The notes under the pieces are model-generated. The model searched no databases. It was given only the letters and a program-made list of their open reading frames with translations, and was not told where the DNA came from. A stretch of 47,268 nucleotides of DNA from contig BFEA01000087.1 in NCBI GenBank assembly GCA_003427395.1, positions 3,595,657 through 3,642,924 on the forward strand, given 5' to 3'. The stretch is from Chara braunii (Eukaryota > Streptophyta > Charophyceae > Charales > Characeae). Of the stretch, positions 10,086 through 19,522 are shown in pieces; the first letter of the stretch is position 1, and every line of letters begins with the position of its first letter. A program made the position numbers and the translations under genes.

Positions 10086-11861
10086 CAGAGACTATGAGCA
10101 CTGCCGCCGAGTGTAAGAGTGTTCGTAGTTGTGCAAAGGAGAAGGTAGAAGAATGTTGATACATTGTAACATTGACCTGCGGCGGCAAAAAGGGCCAGAG
10201 AAAGGATGTCCGTCGATTGATATAGGAGTGTTCGAATGGTTTGCTGTCGCAAGAAAGCAGCAGCGCTAGGTAAGAAATCAGCAACATCAGTCACGGCATG
10301 GAAAATGGTGGCGTCCTCCCACAGCTCCCAGTGCTCAGATCCTCAGAGGCATGTACAATGGCCATGTAATGGCCAGAGCATGATGTCCATCGTTCAGCAC
10401 GATGGCGGAATGCTAATCTTCTTCTTCCTTCTTTTTTTTTTTTTTTTTTTCCTTCTCGTTTATTCTCGTGTCCCACTTTTTCTTTTCATCAATGATTATT
10501 CGGCTGAAAACAGGTTTCAGCATCCCTTAGTACCCTTACATGTGCCACCCACTCCACTTTTCTCTCCCTTATGGTCCGCAGAGGCAGAGGCAGAAGGCAC
10601 TGTCTCTCCGCAACCGGACAGACTGTCACAGACACTTGCTGGGGGGTATGCTGTGGTAGCACATTTCCGAAGCTTCCTGATTTTTTCCTTCTTTTTTCTG
10701 TTTGGGTGAGATCGGGGTGAGATCGGTTGTGGCCCATGGCCCCCCCTTGTGGGCCCACACGTGTTTCTTTTTCCCCCTTTCGAAACCAAAAGTGTGACAC
10801 TGCCGCCCGGACTCGTTTCTATTTTTTTGTTTGGTTTCTTCTCTTGCTGCAGTGTATGTCTGAGCTTCTCTCTCCATCTGATCACTGAGTTTATATGTGT
10901 CTGCAACATTTTGAAATGTCAGCATGTGGCTGCGACTCGCAGCCGCAGACGTACACTGCCGTCTTCTCACCCGCAGAGAACGCCCGGTCATTATAGCCGT
11001 ATTTGGCGCAAGTTTCAGTCTAGGTACTGCGATAATAACCGGGCGTGGGCGTTGTATTCGGGTGAAGAAGGTAGCGCTGTTCTAAATTTCTCTAGTTGCA
11101 TGTGTCTAACAGCAATTACGGTCGTGTTCGCGGTCGTGTTCGAATGCATCTGCCTGCAATCAGGTCAAGAGCTGAGTGGAAAAAAATGGGGCTTGGCCAC
11201 AATACTCGCCAAACTAGAAAGTCGGAGTGCATACATATGCACACAGAAGGGTGCAAGATACCAAGATACAGCTGCAACAGAGCTGCTACTATTTATAGCA
11301 TCGGATGCATCTCTCCGCCCTCTGTGTGAAGATGCAGTCCCGATTCTTCCCGTTTCGTGAATAGTAGTCTTTCCTTTCCCCTCTTTAAATTAGAAATAAA
11401 TTTCTTGTTTCTCAAGACCAATGTAGCTCCTACCTTAACTGCAGAAAATACTTTGTACAATGTAAGCATTGGATTCTCGTAGGATTTGAGCTCGTGACTC
11501 ATGGGCTGTATAATACAGAGTTGCAAACGTCACGAGGGACCGTCGAGAGGTTGTACCTTGCAGGCAGATGGGCTGGCTTGAGCGGTGGCATTTCACCTGA
11601 GCTGAAATGAAATCTACCCTAGCAAATGTACTCCAGATTACACCCGCATAGTGGTGTTCGTTCATTTCCCAACCCACTTAACCCGTTCTCCCCCATCACC
11701 ACCACCCAGACACTTTTCCTTTCACCCTCACCTGGCTATCCCAGCAATGATGTCATCCGTTCCATGTTTCCTTTTCAGGAAACAACAACGCCCTGCCCGT
11801 TCTAGTACACTGCAGTCTCGACTCGCAATGGTATGCCCGTTCACATGACCCACCTTCACGG

Positions 11862-11863
<2 letters not shown>
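10086..11863. other. Long stretch without recognisable gene
   Basis: Long T runs (10433-10450) and several open frames are present, none resembling a known family. Short duplications are present (GAGATCGGGGTGAGATCGG near 10709). I see no coding signal or element boundary. Confidence 0.3.

Positions 11864-11946
<83 letters not shown>
11864..11946. repeat. Compound (CT)n(GT)n microsatellite
   Basis: About 25 CT units (11864-11914) are directly followed by about 16 GT units (11915-11946). The CT part is a polypurine/polypyrimidine mirror tract able to form triplex DNA. Confidence 0.95.
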
Positions 11947-11947
<1 letters not shown>

Positions 11948-12264
11948 TCTGTGAGGATCGTTCCAACGCACGCACTGCGGCACTAGAAACAAGAAAATGC
12001 GTAAAAAAAAGAAAAAAAAAAGAGAAAATAGAACCAAGTCTTACCAATGACGATGGCAGTAGATTTCGCGAAATATCCTGAGTTTTTGTAAGAACTGAAA
12101 AGGTTTCGCTAGATATCAACGGCGATGACAACAATCCCAATCAAGTGAGAGATACAATTGCGCTGCAGTTGAGGCCTGCCTTTCCCTCCTTCCCCAACTA
12201 AGTAGGGCATACTCACGATAGATTCGTCCTATTCTTAACCTCCTTCCACCTCCTCCTTCCTCCT

Positions 12265-12291
12265 CCCCCCCCCCCCCCCCCCCCCCCCCCC
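12265..12291. repeat. Homopolymer C tract (27 nt)
   Basis: An uninterrupted run of C follows CCTCCTTCCTCCT, just downstream of the degenerate peptidase copies. Its length is likely to be imprecise in any assembly. Confidence 0.95.
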
Positions 12292-12398
12292 TTGCTGAAT
12301 CTTACCACCATCCGATCCAGGTACATCCACGAAGAAAAATCCTACCGTAATGCGGACTACGTGCTTACGTGTGCACGTATGCAAGGATCGTCTACGCC

Positions 12399-12803
12399 AT
12401 GCTGCTCTTGTCTCGAATGACGTGGACGCACGGTGAAATTCCCTTTCACGAACTCCTAAACATCGTTTACGTACTGACTGTTTGCATGGGCGAGGCCGGG
12501 CGTGCATGAAAGCGATTCGAAATCCCCGCTGAATCTGACAATGACTCGATCCAGATACGTAGGCGGAAGTCATCATCGAGTGATAACTACTCGGAGTCCA
12601 TGCTGCATGCTGCTAATGTCTCGGATGACGTGGACGCACGCGGAGATCCCCTCCACGAACTCCTAAAAATCGTTTACGTACTGACTTTGCGCATGGGCGA
12701 GGCCGGGCGTGTGTGAAAGCGATTCGAAATTCGGAATTCCCGCCGAATCTGACCATGATTCGATCCACATACGTGGGCGGAAGTCATCACAGAGCGACGA
12801 CTC
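12399..12803 (-). pseudogene. Two degenerate tandem copies of the 3' end of the M20 peptidase gene
   Basis: The last coding segment of the neighbouring peptidase gene recurs twice further downstream at a spacing of about 206 bp: GTCTCGGATGACG of the gene at 12822 matches 12618 and 12410. Read on the minus strand, both copies keep the pattern of the C-terminus (AHA..., QYVND, then EFVEG) but carry an in-frame TAG just before EFV. They also lack the His-Asn of the metal-binding AHAHNE motif, reading AHAQS and AHANS. The outer copy also has a 1-bp insertion. They share flanking sequence such as ACGTGGGCGGAAGTCATCA, so the duplicated unit includes 3' flank as well as coding DNA. They cannot replace the real C-terminus. 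Confidence 0.8.
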
Positions 12804-14906
12804 TTACTCCACGCTGCTTATGTCTCGGATGACGTGGACGTACGCGGAGATCCCCTCCACGAACTCCTTGTCGTTTATGTACTCGTTGTGCGCATGGGCA
12901 AGGCCGGGTGTGCGTCGCACAGGTGTGAAACCCAGGACGGGAAGACCCGCCGCACGGAGAAGGCGTGCGTCTGTAAAAGCCGGCGAAATTTCAGGTTCCG
13001 ACAGCTCAACCCCCGTCTTCTCCAATGCTTTTTTGAAAACCATCCAGTACCGATTTGATTGGTTGGTCGGTGTAATCATCATCGTCATCATCCGGGAACC
13101 GACTTTCGGATTCCCGCCTTTGTCCACAGAACCCACTAATGGCGATGGCGGCCTCAACAGTACCTCGTAACCCGTTTGAATCACATTTGCGTTCGAATCC
13201 CCCCTTTCGTCACTCATGCTCCGAGGAGCCCATTCCTCTTCCAATCGTCTCACGAATGCCTCTACATCCGCCATAGCCGGTAATCTGAAGTCGAGCCCCG
13301 CTATGGCTTCTTCTTCCTCTCCTCCTCCTTCTCCAACCACTTTTCCTTCTCTTCCTTCTCCTCCTCCTCCTCCTCCTCCTCCTCCTCCTCCTCCTTCTCC
13401 TTGCCTTCGTTCTTCTTCTCCTCCTCCTCCTCCTCCTCCTCCTTGCCTTCGTTCTTCTTCTCTTCCTCCCCCTCTTCGTCCTCCTCCTCCTCCTCCTTCT
13501 CCCCCTTCTCCGGAATGTGGACGCGAGGTAACATCCGCCATAGCCAAACCTTGCGGATTCATCTCGATCCCTGCTTGAGCCTCTTTGTCTTCTTCTTCTT
13601 CTCTCGATTGACAAGACCTGTAAGCATTCGCTGTAGCTTGCTGCTCCGTGTCTATTTTTAGCTTTGCCTCAGGTTGAAGTTCCCCCCCTCCTCCCTCAAC
13701 TGCTGCAGCTGTGGCGTGTGAATGAGCACCAGAACTGCAACGGGCTCGCAATTCTGATGATCCGATCCCGACGCCGGATGACGAGCAGGGATGAGGATTC
13801 CCCGCGGCGGCAGCCCGCGACGCCGAACTTTGTGGAATGTCTTCTTCCCTCGTTGCTGAGTCAGACTTAAAATGCTGCGCGCCAAATTTCAGGAAATTCA
13901 CGTTGACCGAGATAACGTCGGTCAAATTTGCTCTCCCGGACTTCACCAGATCGAACTGCGAACGCCGGAACTCCATGATTGACGTCAACGAATTTATAAG
14001 CTCCTCTATGGCGGGGGCGCCCTCATCCGCACCCACCGCTTTCGCTTTTAATAGGACCCAGAAGGGCCCCCTTTCGCCGCATAACACCCTATATTTTGAC
14101 CCCTCTGACATCTTGCCCTCATCTAGGGCAAAACCCACATTCAGTTCCGGAAATCCATCCCATGCCACCAGCCTCTGCATGCCGTCATTGCTCCCAATCT
14201 CTTCATCAGGCACAAAAGACAAATGAACGGTTCTTAGAGGCTGTGGGTATTCTCCTCCACCTCCTCCTCCTCCTCCTCCTCCTCCTTCCCCCCGATCTCC
14301 CACTCCTACTCTCTCTCCTTCCTTCCCTCCCTCCCTGTCCCCCGCCGCCGCTGCATCTCCGAATCTCAGCCGTCGGATTGCTTCGAGATACTGCATGGTG
14401 GTGCACTTCATGTCCTGTGCTCCGCGCGCGTAGATGTCGCCACGTGGCGTCCGTACAGCCGCAAAGGGGTCGTACATCCACTTGTCCCTCTCCGCCGCGA
14501 CCACATCCATGTGCGAGTTGAGCAGCAAGGACGGCAGATCGGGATCTTTGCCCTGCCACGTCATCAGGATGATCGGCTTGCCCCGGACTGGCTCGATTCG
14601 CTGCGCGCCGAGCCCAATCTCCCGCGCCTGTGACATGATAAACTCCGCCGCCGCTTCGTAATCGGGATTGGGATGATCCGTGCGAATTTGCAGGTATCGC
14701 CGGAACCGTTCGATCGCCTCTTCATCACTCCTAGAGAACGATGATGATGACAATGATGATGATGAGGAGGGGGAGGAGGAGGAGGAGGAGGAGGAGAATG
14801 GCGACAATGACGACGAACTCACGAACGTAGCAGATGGCTTCGCAAGAGAGTGCATCAACAGAAACGCACAGACATGTGCCGGAGTGAAGACTTTCAGAAA
14901 AGCCAT
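12804..14906 (-). CDS. Aminoacylase-1-like M20 metallopeptidase with large low-complexity insertions
   Basis: The product would hydrolyse N-acyl amino acids through a two-zinc M20 active site. It is 700 aa against about 400-440 for plant and animal aminoacylase-1. Residues 1-25 form a signal-peptide-like leader (hydrophobic VCAFLLMHSLA), then a poly-Ser linker, then the catalytic domain from about residue 60. Zinc-site and catalytic motifs are present: LLNSHMDVV (His codon 14511-14513), RGAQDMKC (Asp codon 14412-14414), VPDEEIG (14193-14213), FALDEG, and the C-terminal AHAHNE with its ligand His at 12888-12890. A Gly-rich insert lies at about residues 183-217. A Gly/Glu/Arg-rich insert of about 190 aa (roughly residues 343-530) splits the dimerisation domain between DVISVNVNFLKFG and AGLDFRLPAMAD, where plant homologues have about 15-20 residues. 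This may be real, or it may hide an unspliced intron, because the tract is (CCT)n-like and open on several frames. Function looks intact; the secretory destination is inferred. Confidence 0.85.
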   Translation of the reverse strand: MAFLKVFTPAHVCAFLLMHSLAKPSATFVSSSSLSPFSSSSSSSSPSSSSSLSSSSFSRSDEEAIERFRRYLQIRTDHPNPDYEAAAEFIMSQAREIGLGAQRIEPVRGKPIILMTWQGKDPDLPSLLLNSHMDVVAAERDKWMYDPFAAVRTPRGDIYARGAQDMKCTTMQYLEAIRRLRFGDAAAAGDREGGKEGERVGVGDRGEGGGGGGGGGGGEYPQPLRTVHLSFVPDEEIGSNDGMQRLVAWDGFPELNVGFALDEGKMSEGSKYRVLCGERGPFWVLLKAKAVGADEGAPAIEELINSLTSIMEFRRSQFDLVKSGRANLTDVISVNVNFLKFGAQHFKSDSATREEDIPQSSASRAAAAGNPHPCSSSGVGIGSSELRARCSSGAHSHATAAAVEGGGGELQPEAKLKIDTEQQATANAYRSCQSREEEEDKEAQAGIEMNPQGLAMADVTSRPHSGEGGEGGGGGGRRGGGREEERRQGGGGGGGGEEERRQGEGGGGGGGGGGGGEGREGKVVGEGGGEEEEAIAGLDFRLPAMADVEAFVRRLEEEWAPRSMSDERGDSNANVIQTGYEVLLRPPSPLVGSVDKGGNPKVGSRMMTMMITPTNQSNRYWMVFKKALEKTGVELSEPEISPAFTDARLLRAAGLPVLGFTPVRRTPGLAHAHNEYINDKEFVEGISAYVHVIRDISSVE
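13316..13506. repeat. (CCT)n/(AGG)n-rich tract inside the peptidase gene
   Basis: An imperfect trinucleotide array with three CCT-rich blocks separated by CTTGCCTTCGTTCTTCTTCT. On the gene strand it encodes the Gly/Glu/Arg-rich insert. A shorter (CCT)n block at 14257-14290 encodes the first Gly run. Replication slippage is the likely source of the extra protein length. Confidence 0.85.
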
Positions 14907-15060
14907 CTCTTATCTTATCCTATCTTATCCTTTTAGGATAAGGTTAGGAAACTTCGGATCGAAAAAAAAAAAAACAGAAACTTAGGATCGAGAAGAAGGA
15001 CTAAGGCAGTCAGCTCGGCTCGATTGCCAAAAAACCGGGGCGACTGACGTCAACAGATTT
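14907..15060 (-). promoter_or_regulatory. Putative 5' leader/promoter of the peptidase gene: GATAAG cluster and TGACGTCA
   Basis: Read on the minus strand, the 40 bp before the ATG contain three to four GATAAG/GATAGG words (14908-14942), matching the I-box element of plant promoters. About 140 bp upstream of the ATG is a perfect TGACGTCA palindrome (15045-15052), the core site of plant bZIP/TGA factors. These are motif matches only. No TATA box or transcription start can be assigned. Confidence 0.35.
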
Positions 15061-15939
15061 CGATGGATTTTCCCACAGGATTTTGCTACAGGATGTAGAC
15101 CGCAGAGAGCTTTGAATACGAGAGGTTGACATCAACAAAATTTTACCGTCAAACACGTGATATGGTGATCATCGCCCTCGGCTTCACTCCACAAACGAGC
15201 TGCTGACATCAACAATTTTTTTACCGCCGAGCATCGAGCATGGCGAGCGATTTGCTATTTTTGGCTCTCTGTTCTCCGAAAGGACACTCCGCTGTGTTGT
15301 TGTCCGTTCCTATAGACGCGCAAAGGAAAATAGCAGGTTACGCGGGTGCGGGTGATATCACTGCTATGCCTATGCCGCTATACGGAATTCGCAACCAACC
15401 TACCTTAAAGGTTCAAGAAAAAACTTATCAGGAAAAAAAATAACTTTCTTTCTTTTTTCTTTTTTTTTTCATAACAGCCATATATTTTTCTCTCACCTCA
15501 CGTCTTTCTTTTCACTACCTACCACTACTCCTAAGGCTATACAGGGGACCCCTGCAAGCATAGCTTTCTACCTCTCTTCGGTGAAGATAGGTTACCTCTC
15601 TGGGTCGTTGGAGAGGGGTAAGGGCATGTTTGCCCCTTTGCCCTAACGTTTTAGGGTGTAGGGTTGGGGCCACCCGTGGGGGCAACGACCGAGCATTTTG
15701 CCGGTAACCCTGCCTCCCTATTCATCTTCCCCCACCCCCATCGAGTAACAGTAGTGTCTAAAGCCAACACTCTCCCACACACCACACTCAACCCACTCAC
15801 ACACGCAGGCGCACACCCGTGTTGGCTGAAGCCCTTACTGATACCCACTGGGAGGATCCAGCTGACTATCTCAGTTGGTTGGCACCAAGAGTGCTATGTG
15901 GCTTTCGTTTTTTTTCGTTTTTTTTTTGGAACACAGGCA
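15061..15939. other. Intergenic stretch, no recognised gene
   Basis: A phrase GACATCAACAA..TTTTACCG recurs at about 15128 and 15206, with a weaker form near 15047. A T-rich run lies at 15446-15470. No gene family is recognised. Confidence 0.35.
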
Positions 15940-16135
15940 GCCAAATGTCCAGGTACCTCCAGACAGTCCTACCTGGAGGTGCCTGGTCTCAAGCTAGGTC
16001 CATGTACAGCCAGGGGGTCCAGCGTTTGTAACGCTGGACCCTCAGGAACAACAAATTCTGAGTTTTCGGCCAAAGAACTCGGTTTCAATTTCGTTCAAAA
16101 AATAAAAGATGTCCATTTTGACGAAATGGTCGTTT
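15940..16135. repeat. Second member of the 9487 foldback family, with two nested hairpins
   Basis: From CCTCAGGAACAACAAATT to TTTTGACGAAATGG (about 16038-16128) this matches 9553-9645. The left half differs. In place of the long arm there are two compact hairpins: CCAGGTACCTCCAG against CTGGAGGTGCCTGG (about 15949-15985), and a perfect 11-bp stem GGTCCAGCGTT/AACGCTGGACC with a 3-nt loop (16017-16041). It is a rearranged or chimeric copy. Confidence 0.65.
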
Positions 16136-16519
16136 GAAGTGATCATACTCAGTCATAGTGGCAGAATACTTTGTTGGATTGTGAATATGTGGTGGAATCT
16201 TGGTGGGACCACAGCAGGCTGAGCAGGGTATGGGCTCGGCCGAGAGTGCCTTGCTCGGCCCGGGTTGTTGCCGAGCATAACCTCAGACATTGTATTCTTT
16301 GCCTTGGGCACTGCGCCCGAAAAATATACTTTCACGCTGCGCTAGCGCTAGCGCCCTGACGCCGGCGGACCAGCAAGGCCTGGTCCCTCCGGCTGGACTA
16401 TTGCCTGGGGAGGGGAGCTCCTCGGCTGCTAGGCCAGTGCGCGCACCCGACAGACGCACGTGGCTCCTTTCACCACGTGGCGTCTATTGTTGGTGACGTG
16501 GCCGTCCCACGACACGCGG
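16136..16519. other. Intergenic stretch with one LINE-tail-like phrase
   Basis: GCCTTGGGCACTGCGCCCG at about 16302 resembles the 3'-terminal GCCTTGGGCACTGGGCCC of the two LINE copies in this window (29711 and 40478-40495, opposite strand), but without a clear poly(A). GC-rich short inverted words surround GCTCGGCC. Nothing else is recognised. Confidence 0.35.
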
Positions 16520-16735
16520 GCGGGGTGACGCCTCACAAGACGGGCACATCTATCTGGGTAAGAGATGGAGTTGGGGGGGGAGCTACAACGTGGAGCAGAC
16601 GAATGGCTGATGACCTTGGAGAAGGGATGCAGGCGGTTACAGGTGATTGTGGGGGGAGCTACAACTTGGAGAAGGGATGCAGGCGGTTACAGGTGATTGG
16701 GGGGGGAGCTACAACGGGGTGACGCCTCACAAGAG
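16520..16735. repeat. Direct repeats around a short tandem array
   Basis: CGGGGTGACGCCTCACAAGA occurs at about 16519 and again at about 16715. Between them lies a tandem unit GGGGGAGCTACAACTTGGAG followed by AAGGGATGCAGGCGGTTACA, about 63 bp, present roughly twice plus partial copies. It lies at the 3' edge of the decayed LTR element. Confidence 0.75.
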
Positions 16736-17190
16736 GTTTCGCCACATCGCGCGGGGGGTGTACAAATGAACGAATGGTCCGATCGCCAAGAGAACACCGT
16801 GGCCATCATCTGGGCATCTTCTTCCCGGATTGCCACGTGTCCTGTTGGGGTAATCCCGTCACAAATATCCTGCCATGGCACGTTCTTAGTTGCGATATTT
16901 ATCCCTAGTTCGTCTGTTTCTGCTTCGAGACGCCCAGGGGTTTCCAGAGAACTTGCTTCCGCCCCCAAACGTAACAATCGCACTTCTTTAGCAGATGTCA
17001 AAAGAGACCTTGGTAGTTCCGTAATGTCGCAGTAATGCTTTTTGTCGCTGTATCGGGAGAGGAGCGGGATGATTTCTTCGTACAGGGTTTGAGGGGGTTC
17101 CAAAGAATCGACCATCCTCGAAATCTGCACGAAGGGTTTACCCAAGATCATCACCTTAGTCCTCTGAGCGTTCCTACTGGTCAGATGCAT
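16687..17190 (-). pseudogene. Open frame downstream of the protease segment, function unknown
   Basis: A 167-codon frame on the element's strand, beyond the protease remnant. It has no recognised motif. The composition is charged and mixed, with a plausible globular stretch around YEEIIPLLSRYSDKKHYC. By position it would be the spacer between protease and RT in an intact element, or element-specific sequence. Its last 30 codons run into the GC-rich tandem array, so the end is probably not original. Confidence 0.4.
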
Positions 17191-17317
17191 CGTTCTTACT
17201 ATCGTTCAAGTTCTGGGTGGCGGGTAGTAAACACGCTGTCGTGCTAGCTTCGAGATTTCCTGGTCATCCTCATCACTGTTGTCCGCATCATTCGTCAATG
17301 ACTTTCCGTCTGCGGAT

Positions 17318-17790
17318 TCATCCCAGGAGAAAATGCGGAGAGTCCCTGCCATCATCGGCGAAACCCGTGGGACTGCGCTGATGGTGGTACGTACTACGAA
17401 GGGTTAGCCTCATGGTTACAACATAGGGCTTTCCTCCTGTATTTCGGAGGACGATAGATCGTCGTTCGAAATCCAGGTTTGCTCGTAACGCTATAAGAGC
17501 AGGAAGTCCAAAAAGAACGTCGTACGTATTAACATCTGGTACTACGACATCCCCAAGTGCGTGCACTTTTCCTAATCAGAAAGCGACATTGGTCATTCTT
17601 CCCACGGCCTTGATCTTTTCTTCATCTGCCGAAACGAGCTGATCTTTCTCAGTGAGCATGATCAGATCGTTTTTCCTTCCTTCTCTCTCGACTACTCTTA
17701 ACGAAATAGCCAAAACGGCCGCTCTTGAATCAATGATTGCGTTATACGGAATTCCCCAAATTTCAATATCGCATTCTGCGGACTTCCACG
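17318..17790 (-). pseudogene. Retroviral-type aspartic protease remnant with altered active site
   Basis: The frame reads through GIPYNAIIDSRAAV, where pepsin-like retroelement proteases have D-S/T-G. The Gly after the catalytic Asp-Ser is replaced by Arg. It continues to a C-terminal part containing YDVLFGLPAL, the position of the usual 'hydrophobic-hydrophobic-G' motif. One in-frame TGA separates the two parts near 17570. The fold is recognisable, but catalysis is not expected. Confidence 0.65.
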
Positions 17791-17798
17791 GGATGGGT

Positions 17799-18060
17799 TT
17801 AATCCACAGAAAATGGTCGTCTTTCTGGATTAATCCTACGTGTATCGGATCCGAAGTGCCTGTCGGATTTTTCTTCGAGTGTGTGGCTTTTAGTCTTTGC
17901 GTTCGGTACTCGGGCCAGAGTGAATCGTTTTCGGTTCGCTTTGCAGTGCTGCAACATCCGCTCGTTGGCTTGTTCAGAGATCGTAAGCAAATGACCGATC
18001 AGAAGCGGAATCCGATGGTCCAACGCTCGGACGATGTTTAATACATCGATTTCTCCCGTG
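17799..18060 (-). pseudogene. Linker between CCHC and protease, fragment
   Basis: This minus-strand segment reads VRALDHRIPLLIGHLLTISE and then ANERMLQHCKANRKRF. It fits a conserved-looking helical linker upstream of a retroelement protease. It stops at 17799, and the protease part resumes in another frame, so at least one frameshift separates them. I know no domain name for it. Confidence 0.4.
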
Positions 18061-18185
18061 ATGAAAGTGGGTCCTCCTTATTCCATTTCTCCTAGAGAAG
18101 GTCGCCACTTCACCACCTCTTTCTGTTCTGCCGCTGGGCTGATCGTTCCGATCATTCCAAGCCCGAGATAACCAAGTGATACGTA

Positions 18186-18629
18186 CTAATCTAATGGGAT
18201 TAGCTCGGCGGCCTCTTCCGTGGTGGCTAGGGCACTTCCCCCACCCTCTATTTCTTCCCTCAAAGCTCCGACTCGTCCTGGTCCGCTAGCGATGGGCGCC
18301 GCGGCCATCGGCGCGACCCCGACACGTTGTTGCGCAGGCCTGTGAGGGCAATCACGGGCTAGATGTTCAGGTTGATGACATGCATAACAGACGTTCAGAT
18401 TGCTTGCGATTCCTCCAAGAGCGGGGGTCGGGGCTAACCCTTGCTGAATCGGAGGGGCACGCACCGCAATGGGCCGCATGTTCCTCATCATGGCTTCCAA
18501 CCGAGCATTTTGTTCTAACTGCTCCTTTTTGCTTTTCTGAATTAGACTAACCAAGGTTTTGGTCAGCTCGAGTATGGCAGTGGATTCATTCGATCGTACG
18601 GGAGTCTCGATTGGGGGCGGGGGTAACAT
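18186..18629 (-). pseudogene. Gag C-terminal part with CCHC zinc knuckle
   Basis: 147 codons. A predicted helix rich in Lys/Glu (residues about 20-45) precedes a single zinc knuckle CYACHQPEHLARDC, which fits C-x2-C-x4-H-x4-C and is the RNA-binding nucleocapsid motif of retroelement Gag. It is separated from the N-terminal gag half by the AT-rich insert at 18640-19520. The initiating ATG is only the first Met after that insert. Confidence 0.75.
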
Positions 18630-19522
18630 AGGATTCGGGAAAACCTAACAAAACAAATTGTTAGGTTTGCACGAAATCTATTTAAGATTATGATAGTACG
18701 TTTTCCAGGTTTCCTCCAGGAACAAAATTCTACGTGAAGTGAAACATCCGCAAAAAAAAGAACAGAAAATTATTTTTTCCGAACTACTGGAGGGGGCAAG
18801 GAAAAAAGCGGGTTTTTTCATAGAAAATCATGACCTGGTGCACCGTAGGTTCAATAACTGACATATCCTGATTTTTCGTTATCCAAAAAAATTGTGTTTA
18901 TAGTCCTATAAGATGTGTAGCACGATGAATTTATTCGGGGGGTTTTCGAACGCGCAAACATATTCTCCTGTTCGTGAATACGTTCGCTTGAACATGGTTT
19001 CCCATACATGGGCGAATATATTATTTTTTTATTGTTTGTTTAAATTTTTTTTCCTATATTTTTATTTTAAACTCGTGTTTGGCTAAGAATTTCAAGGTGT
19101 CACCGAGACAAAAGTTGTTTGTATTCTTATTTTAAATGATATATATTTTTTGATAAGGGGTTCATTGTTAAGTTCAAAACTGTTTTATAGTCCTGTAAAT
19201 TATTTTGTGCAGAGCTTGGTTTTTACCTAACTGCGAAAACAAACTTATAGTCCTACAAATAAGTATTCACCAAAACACGTTTTTTTTTACATCTTTCAAG
19301 TTTGCCTTGTCATTCTTAAAAATTAACCTGTTTGAACTCTGTTTTTTTGCCAATCTACTGAGAATGAATTATTGTCATATAAAAGCATTTTGCAAGGAAG
19401 GGTTTTCTTGCACATTTTGAGGAACGCTAGACTTTTCACCTGATTTTTTGCCTCCTTTATCGCAAAACGATTAAAATTGCTCTCTTTTTGTGTAAAAAGA
19501 TAACAGTTTGACTTTTACTTTT
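18630..19522. other. AT-rich insert or intron inside gag
   Basis: About 890 bp of strongly AT-rich DNA lie between the two gag halves, while the flanks are GC-rich. The phrase TTATAGTCCT recurs at 18898, 19187 and 19245. Near the left edge is a perfect 11-bp stem AAACCTAACAA/TTGTTAGGTTT (about 18642-18669). It could be a transposon inserted into gag or a retained intron. No TIR pair or clear target duplication could be assigned. Confidence 0.55.

Noticed and set aside
12709-13170. 153-codon plus-strand frame opposite the peptidase 3' end
   Set aside because: It is the antisense shadow of the M20 C-terminus and has no domain of its own.
13210-13614. Long Arg/Glu/Pro/Ser-rich open frames on both strands inside the peptidase gene
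   Set aside because: They are shadows of the (CCT)n tract; triplet repeats keep all frames open.
18630-19522. Helitron inside gag because of a hairpin near one edge
   Set aside because: No CTRR end follows the hairpin at the right distance and no TC start was found.
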